A stretch of 22,542 bases of DNA from Ophiothrix spiculata. Lineage: Eukaryota > Echinodermata > Ophiuroidea > Amphilepidida > Ophiotrichidae. The number at the start of each line of letters is the position of its first letter. The first letter of the stretch is position 1. The stretch lies in assembly GCA_000969725.1 (NCBI GenBank), contig JXSR01S047513.1; one strand, written 5' to 3'. A model generated the notes under the pieces. The model saw only the letters and a list, made by a program, of their open reading frames with translations. It searched no databases and was not told the origin of the DNA. The position numbers and the translations under genes are program-made. Below, one piece after another: positions 13,401-21,300 of this stretch.

Positions 13401-16400
13401 TTTCAACAAAATATTATTGTTCAACACATTTTTCTACTTTGTTGTAAGTTTTTCATCTTGTAATATGACTTATCTATTCGATATTCACCATACATGTTTG
13501 TGCAGTCATTTTTTTTTTTTTGCAATTTTTACATGAAAAAATCTTTCTGCTTCCCAACTCTTTTACAGTCAGCAGAACTTGAGACAACGGAAGCAGATTT
13601 AGATCCTGTGTTCATTGTGGTAGAGATACTCAACCGAGGTGGAGTCTTTGTAAGTGTTGTGACTAACTATTATAGGTCATCTCTTCGATAAAGACCCAAT
13701 TTGTGTTTCCTTACTTACACTGTCTTATTGCTTTATCCAAAATTACCAAGGAACACGTAATAGATTGATGATTTCAGCAAAGTATCAGATCCAAAAGTTA
13801 TCCTGGCCACATCTTATTATTTTAGACACATGATTTTAAAGAGATGCGCTAAACAGAGGGCTACCAGCATCGATAAATTGATTTGAAACGAACATTTAAA
13901 AGTGTTAAAAAATAAACAACCTAACAAACAAACCTATTGAGGTTAATGCAACATCGATGGAAATATCGGAGCAACCTTTTGACTTAAAAATCTTTGGTTA
14001 TACCATGGACATGATGGAGGTAGATACAGTAGAGCACGTATTAGATCGATGATTTCAGCAAAGTATCAGATCCAAAAGTTAACCACACCTTATTTTATTT
14101 TAAACACATGGCTTATTTTTTTTAAAGAGATGCGCTAAAATAGAGGGCTAAGCAGCATCGATAAATTTATTTGAAACGAACATTTGAGATGTTCGAAGAG
14201 ATGACCTATATTAATTAACAAGTGTTAAACAAAACAAACAAACAAACAAGCCTATTGAGGTTAATGCAACATCGAGGGAAATATCGGAATTACATGACTT
14301 TGATTTTATACAGTAGAGCACGTATTAGATCGATGATTTCAGCAAAGTATCAGATCCAAAAGTTAACCACACTTTCTTTTATTTTAAACACATGGCTTAT
14401 TGTTCTAAAGAGATGCGCTAAAATAGAGGGCTACCAGCATCGATAAATTGATTTGAAACGAACATTTGAAAGTGAAAACAAACAAACAAACCTATTGAGG
14501 TTTATGAAACATCGAGGGAGATATGGGAGCAACCTTTTGACTTTGATGTTATACAGTAAAGCTAATTCATATTTGTACTCTAGTCTAGGTCATACATCTA
14601 TCTGTTTTATAACTTTTTCGTATCATGCTTAACATGCTTAAAGTCACCATTTCTGCATGAGATACCTCATCAGCGATAGCAGGGTTAGACTTAGAGTAAT
14701 TTAAGATGTTTATTGTCGCGTTATGTTATAAATGTAGATGGAATAAATTCAAGTATTGGAGAAGTTTTTTACAGAATCTTCACTCGATTTTAACCTATTT
14801 TACAAAGCTAGACTCTTTATTAAGATGTCATCAAATGTTTTGTATGGCTATGACATATTGGACTGGTGTTTTTTTAATCAACGAACATTAAACTTGTGAA
14901 TGTGTTCTATGGAAGTGTTGGCTATGACATATTGGACTGTGTCTGTGGTTTTTTTTTATTAATCAGCGAACATTAAAATTATGAAAGTGTTCTATGGTCA
15001 TGATGGTAGTGTTGATGAATTTTCATTCTATAAAATTTCAAAATATGTGTGATGAATGTGTATTACTAATAATGCCGGTTGCAGGTTGTAACTTGTATGC
15101 GTATAGCTCTTACAATACCAGTAAGTTATTCCTATTTAACTAAAATACATATGATATCTAAATATGAATAGAGTACCGTGCGCAAATTCTGTATTTCAAT
15201 AATTCAAGCACAGCTTTTTTTTTTCTATATAGTCTTCTATGTTGAATTATTTCTCAAACTTCCCTCCTCCAGCAAACCTCTTAGCAGATGGACGAACTTT
15301 GACATTTAAAGTAGGGTATTTTATTTTATTAAAAGAACCCCAAATAACTAGACCTAATGTTGGTCTTCTACAGGACATAGGAGTTATAAAACGTGTCTGT
15401 AAGTTAGCTTAGCTTATTTTCTGGTAAAGTTTGCTCAGCAAAAACTAAAATCATTTGAATTATTATTATTATCAACAAAAGAGTAACTTTTATTCTACTA
15501 AATGGCTATTCATGTGAACCCAGCGTTGGGCAAAGTTTGACCCATTCATTCATTCTAACTGATAATAAATTGTGTCAGATTCTAACAGACGGTAATATTG
15601 TATGCCAGGACCAGCAACCATCTCCCATCTTCGTTCACTTCTTACATTAAAACGGACAATAAATAGATTGATTAAGGACAACAAATAGATTGATTCCATG
15701 ATTCCATTCCCGGGGGGCTACTTAGTACAAAAGGGGTTATGGGGACGTGTCGCAAATTCGGGTAGAAAAATCAGGCTTTCTGGTATTCCAATCGGTACTT
15801 TTTCTTCGCAAAATGAGGTATTTTGATGGGTTTTATTTTCAAAATGTTTGGCAAATTTGGACATTTCTTCTCAAAATGTTAGAACATTTTGCCAAAATAG
15901 AGTAAGTTGCCCCCCCCCCGGATTCAATTCAAGAGTAAACGACCGAATACTTTTTTTTCAAGAAAAGTCTCATACCAAAGCTCTTGCTAAGTCTGCCTCA
16001 TATTTTTGGACGATCTTACATCACATAGTTGGTCAGATTTTAGAAGTGATCATTTACCGTTTAAAGGGGCAATTCATGATTCTGATGTGAAAATAACCTC
16101 ACCTCCATTCTAGCTAAATAGAGAGTAGAGTACAGCATAAATGTATGCTGAAAATTTCACTTGATTCCGACCATTCGTTTTCAAGTTATGAGCTTTTCAG
16201 TCTTTTTAAAATCTCCATAGGCTACGTGCTGTATTTACTGTCGGGGCTCGTCAGTAATTAGAAAATAAGACATTTTCTCACTTTTCTCAAAAATGCAAGC
16301 ACATTTGAAAGAATTGTTTTGGGATCGTAATATATACCAGACAAGGATTCATCGTAGCTAAAAAACTCAATTTTGATAGAGGTGACCTTGAGGACGAAAA

Positions 16401-18352
16401 GTGGATCATGAATTGCCCCTTTAATAGGATGGAATTGTGACACATAGCTAACAAAGATGTCAAAGTTACATGATAAATGGAATCCACAAAGGTCGCTGAT
16501 CATGGTTTTCAAAAGATAGTACGTCTGCCTGTTTTGTTTTTATACATAAAACTGGTTCACAAACTTATTGTATATGCCACGTGAAATAATGTCAACATCA
16601 TTGATGACTTTTTTGATGAATGTTGCCGGTGTAATCTAAACCAGATCTTTAAAAAAAGATTTCAAAATTATGTTAACTTTTTGTGCAACTGCATGGTTAA
16701 TTAGGTTATTATAAATGCGCTAATATTACCTGAACTAGAAACAAAATTAATATAATGAATCATTCGGCGCCCCTAAGGCAGTCCGATTGATCCATATATG
16801 TAACCTAGCTATATTGCAACAAAAGTATTCGTATGATAAATGTGGTTACATTTGACAGTTGAAGTTTTAATTAGCATTTAATGGGACGATTTTAATTATA
16901 CCGATACAATGAAAATTGTTGAAAAGCTGAACCAATATACGCACTTTGCGTCTTTAAAAACCTATTGTTTAATTATTTGGGCGAAAATCTGTCTATGCTT
17001 AAAACAGCAGTATTAGGTGTCTTATAAATTATATGTATGTTTTAAATGTACATTTCACGTACTTTTGATGTGTACTAACGACTAAAAGCCAAACATAATA
17101 AACGTCCTATTGCTATACAATTCAAATGGTTGTTTAGTTAGGCCAAAAAATAATCAAAAAGGGATCTTTCTTCTACAACTTTTCTGGTGGACGGAAATCT
17201 GTTTTAATCCCATTTTACTCTACAGATTTGTGAAATTATAGGTCTACATGTATAAATATTATTCTTGTACTTGTTTAATAAATTTTGCACAAATTGGACA
17301 TAGGTCTGTGATCATGGGCGCTATATGATACAATTAATCTGAAATGATGCATTTTCAAAATTCGTTCAAACCAGTGATTTTACCAGTGATTTTCTAATTT
17401 CTGTAAATGTATGTAAATATATATATTTATATACCTGTTTTCGGTGAATATCAATTAAGTTCTGTTCTGTAAAGAAAAATGTTGTACACTGTACATTTAG
17501 ACTAAAATTGCAATCTCAAAGTGTCGACTAGAACTGACCAGTTCCCTCGCATCCCATTTAGTGACCAAGCAGCGAGCGTGTGCCGCGTATTTTGTTTGTT
17601 TGTTTGTATTGAAACACATGATCAAGACTCCTATATGGACCATGGTAAATGCCAACAAATAGTTCAGATGATTTTTAAATTATCAGCTATTATCTGAACT
17701 ATTTATTTATTTATTTAAAAAAAACGAAAAACATAAGCCTTTTAAATGTCCTTTTTAGGGTCTGCATGGATCTGTGTTTACCGACCAGCCCAATCTGAGT
17801 GTTGTAAGCAACGGAGCAGAATGCATCTTGATTAGGAAACGCTTCTATCTGGAACACGCGACAGATCAGGGCTTTGCGTTCCTACGACGCCAGGTAAGAA
17901 ACAAACGTTATTAGAAAGTGTCACATTTTATCACTTCTCTAAAAAATGAAAGCTCTTTTGAAAGAATGGCTTGGGGATTGTAACCAGTATACCAGTCAAA
18001 GATTCTTACTACATAGCTACAAAATAATCAACTTTGATTGAGGTGATCTTGAGGATGAAAAGTGGATCATGAATTGCCCCTCACAACTGTGCGGCGCAGT
18101 TGTGAATGTGTGCGACTTATTATATCGAAATCGGTATCTAAATACAGAAACTTTATTCGTCATATCGATATGCAGAATCGCTATATTCTTTTGCAAATGT
18201 TTCGTGGCACGATATATTCGTCTCCTTGTTTCCTTGGGCAAGAAACTTTACCCTACTTGCTCCGTGGTACGGAAGTCACGTTAAGCCGTTGGTCCCCTGT
18301 ACGAATAGACTCCTTCATGGGGTATGCATGCATGTCATGCAAGTACAGTGTA

Positions 18353-18383
<31 letters not shown>

Positions 18384-21300
18384 ATCCCATATGGAAACAA
18401 CCTCAGATCTACTTCACAAATTATGTTTATCAACAACGTCCTCTACATCCTCCCAGCTAAGGCAACGTGTAGTTTCTGTTTCCGACCTATGGAACAACTT
18501 ATTCATTACAAAATCTTTTTACAAAGACTTGCCATTGTACATTTTTGCTCTTATAACTTTATTGTCTTGTCATTTATATAATCTTATAATTGAATACGCC
18601 AGAATAAGAACATCACAACTCCAATAGCCCCCTTTTGTAAATTATATTTATACAAGATAAATGCATACAAATTTTTGAATTTTTTTCACATCACTAAAAT
18701 AGCATTTCTATGTCAATGTCCTAATCACTTTGTCACATTTGACCTTGTAGTTGACTTGTTTAGACACTTTTATATACTTGTTATAGTACATAGTTGCTAT
18801 ATTTAAACAGCCATAATAAGAACATCCCAACTCCACGAGCTCCCCTCTGCAACTATATGCTAGGAAAATTATCTAACGATGTCTAACAAAGTCAACTACA
18901 AGGTCAAATGTGACACTATGATAAGGATAAAAACATGGAAATGCTTTCTAGTGATTTGAAAGCATTTTCAGAGATTTGTATGCATTTATATTTTACATAA
19001 CTTGACAGAAGGCAGCTCATGGATTTGGGATGTTCTTATTCTAGCATATTCAATTAGGGTATGCTATGGTCAAGTTTTTGATGTAACCTGCACTTTTTCC
19101 GTATCAGATGATTAGTATTGAACATTTTTATAATCAACATGATGAGATAATTTAGGACTATAATACATATGCTCCGTTTAGAGATGACAATTTCAATATA
19201 TTCATGATATTTGGATTATATATACTGTAAAATAAAAGTTTGTTTTGTTTTTTAATTTGAACATAACAATCAAGCAACAATGAAGTTATGACGTCAGTTT
19301 TTTAATCGCATTGTGGCCTTATGGCCTAATTTGTTTTTAATTAAGTTAGATATAGACACTATGTATATGGCTTTGTCGCGTCGTCAAATTGTACGCGTTA
19401 AAGGGACATGCCTAGATTTTCCCCATTAATTTTTATATTTTTTTACATGAATCAATATATAGAGCATGTAATATAACCTACCAGAAATTTGCCAAGATTT
19501 TGAGGGATATTGGAAAAAACTTGGTGTAAAAACAGTGTTTCTGGTTTCAAATCTTAAAAGATCTTTTCTTTACACATGTGATGGGTAAACAGATTATTTT
19601 TTTCTGGAAAATCCATAGGTACAAATTTAGGATTTAGAAAACATTGGATAGTCGCCACTATCACAGAATGATATATTGCATATTAACATTGATTAATTCT
19701 CTCTCAATTTGAGCCATTTCTGTGCAAAGTTTTGTACTTTTTTAGAATTTACTACACTGTTAAGCTTTTTTAGAGCAATTTTCATAAGTTTTTAAGGCTA
19801 GTCCCTTTAAGGCATTACAATTGTATCATAATGTTAAGCCTGGGGACATGTTCATCCGAAGGAAAATCACTTGCGGATTAACTGCATTATACTTTATATA
19901 TACAAAATACACACAAAAGGTAATTAAAATGATTCATTATGGTTATGACGTCAATGGTTATAGATATCAAACTGCCCCATCCCATTTCCACCCATTTCTG
20001 CCTAAAAACCTTTATTTATATCTTTCAGTGACTACCGAGTTTACATTCTTACAATTAGCAGACTACATGTATCACAATTTTGGCATACATACTTAGTAGA
20101 GTTTCTAAATTATATTTCGTTTTGAATATTGTTTTTGGAATATTTTCAAAATGGCGTCAACATTTTTCTTCAAAAATACACGCAGTTTGGATATTCCGTT
20201 ATTGTTCAGATATTACCAGATTGTATTGCTTACCTTGAGTGTTATTTTTATATCAAATTTTCGATTCATGACAGCTTAAAAGTATGAGTAAAAGTGATTT
20301 ATTTTAATATTCCAACTCTCGCCAAGCATACAAGGGAAAACCACATTAATTTATGTCTGGGTTTAGGTGGTTTATGTAAAATATTAGGCCGTATGGTTTT
20401 GGTGTGTGTTTTGAATATTAAATCATTGTGCTGGTACAAATTGGCATATGATATGAGTTTATTACTATAAATAATCTACCAGATAGTCTCCGTTGATTTT
20501 ATTTGTTTGCTTCAAAATGCTCAAAAAGTCATCTTCATTGATTTTCAAAACAATTTAATCTGACCAGACGAATTTGCACTATCACTTCTCAAGAACCCAC
20601 CAGAAATAAGAGACTTGTAAAAGACACAGCTCTGACGACCATATTCGCCGTACTTTAATCATGTTCAAAATAATAGCGTAGGCTTTCCATATTAGATACG
20701 CCTCGCACTACATTTTTTGTCGTCAACGGTTCAATTCTTTTCGTCACCTATCATGTTTTTTTTGTTTTGTTTTTACTAGCGGGATGCCCGAGCTACGCGC
20801 GAGCCCCCGCATGCATGGCATTCTAAGGAAAAATGAAATTTGACCTCGTATATACTTTGTCATTTTTGTAGTTTGTAGACATTTTCATTCAGAATTTTTC
20901 TCATGGTGATTGGATTTTAAGAATGGTGTAAACTTTTATTCTGAATGAACATTTTCCCATGTACAATTTCACCATTGTGTAAATCATAACCATCATTGCA
21001 AGAAGAGATTAGCTTACCATGAATAGATCTAGGCCGTAGAATCAATGTCAAACATTATACTACCCATCAGTAAGCACTTGAAAATGTGCAATGGGGTGAA
21101 AAATAGGTCTCCACTTATTACATTCTCCATAATGAGAAAATTGAGAATGAAAATTCTCATTCACAATTAACAGTTTACTCCACTCTTAAAAAACAATCAC
21201 CATGAGAAAAATTCTGAATGAAAATGACTACAAAAATGACGGAGTATATATACCGCTATAGGCATTTAATATTTTCAAACAAATCCTACACTTCGTATTC

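Noticed and set aside
18375..18627. Two overlapping open frames with a WNNL motif after the ATTG tail
   Set aside because: Slight resemblance to LINE C-termini, but the G-D-R-S-F-type lead is absent and the frame enters the fold-back element.
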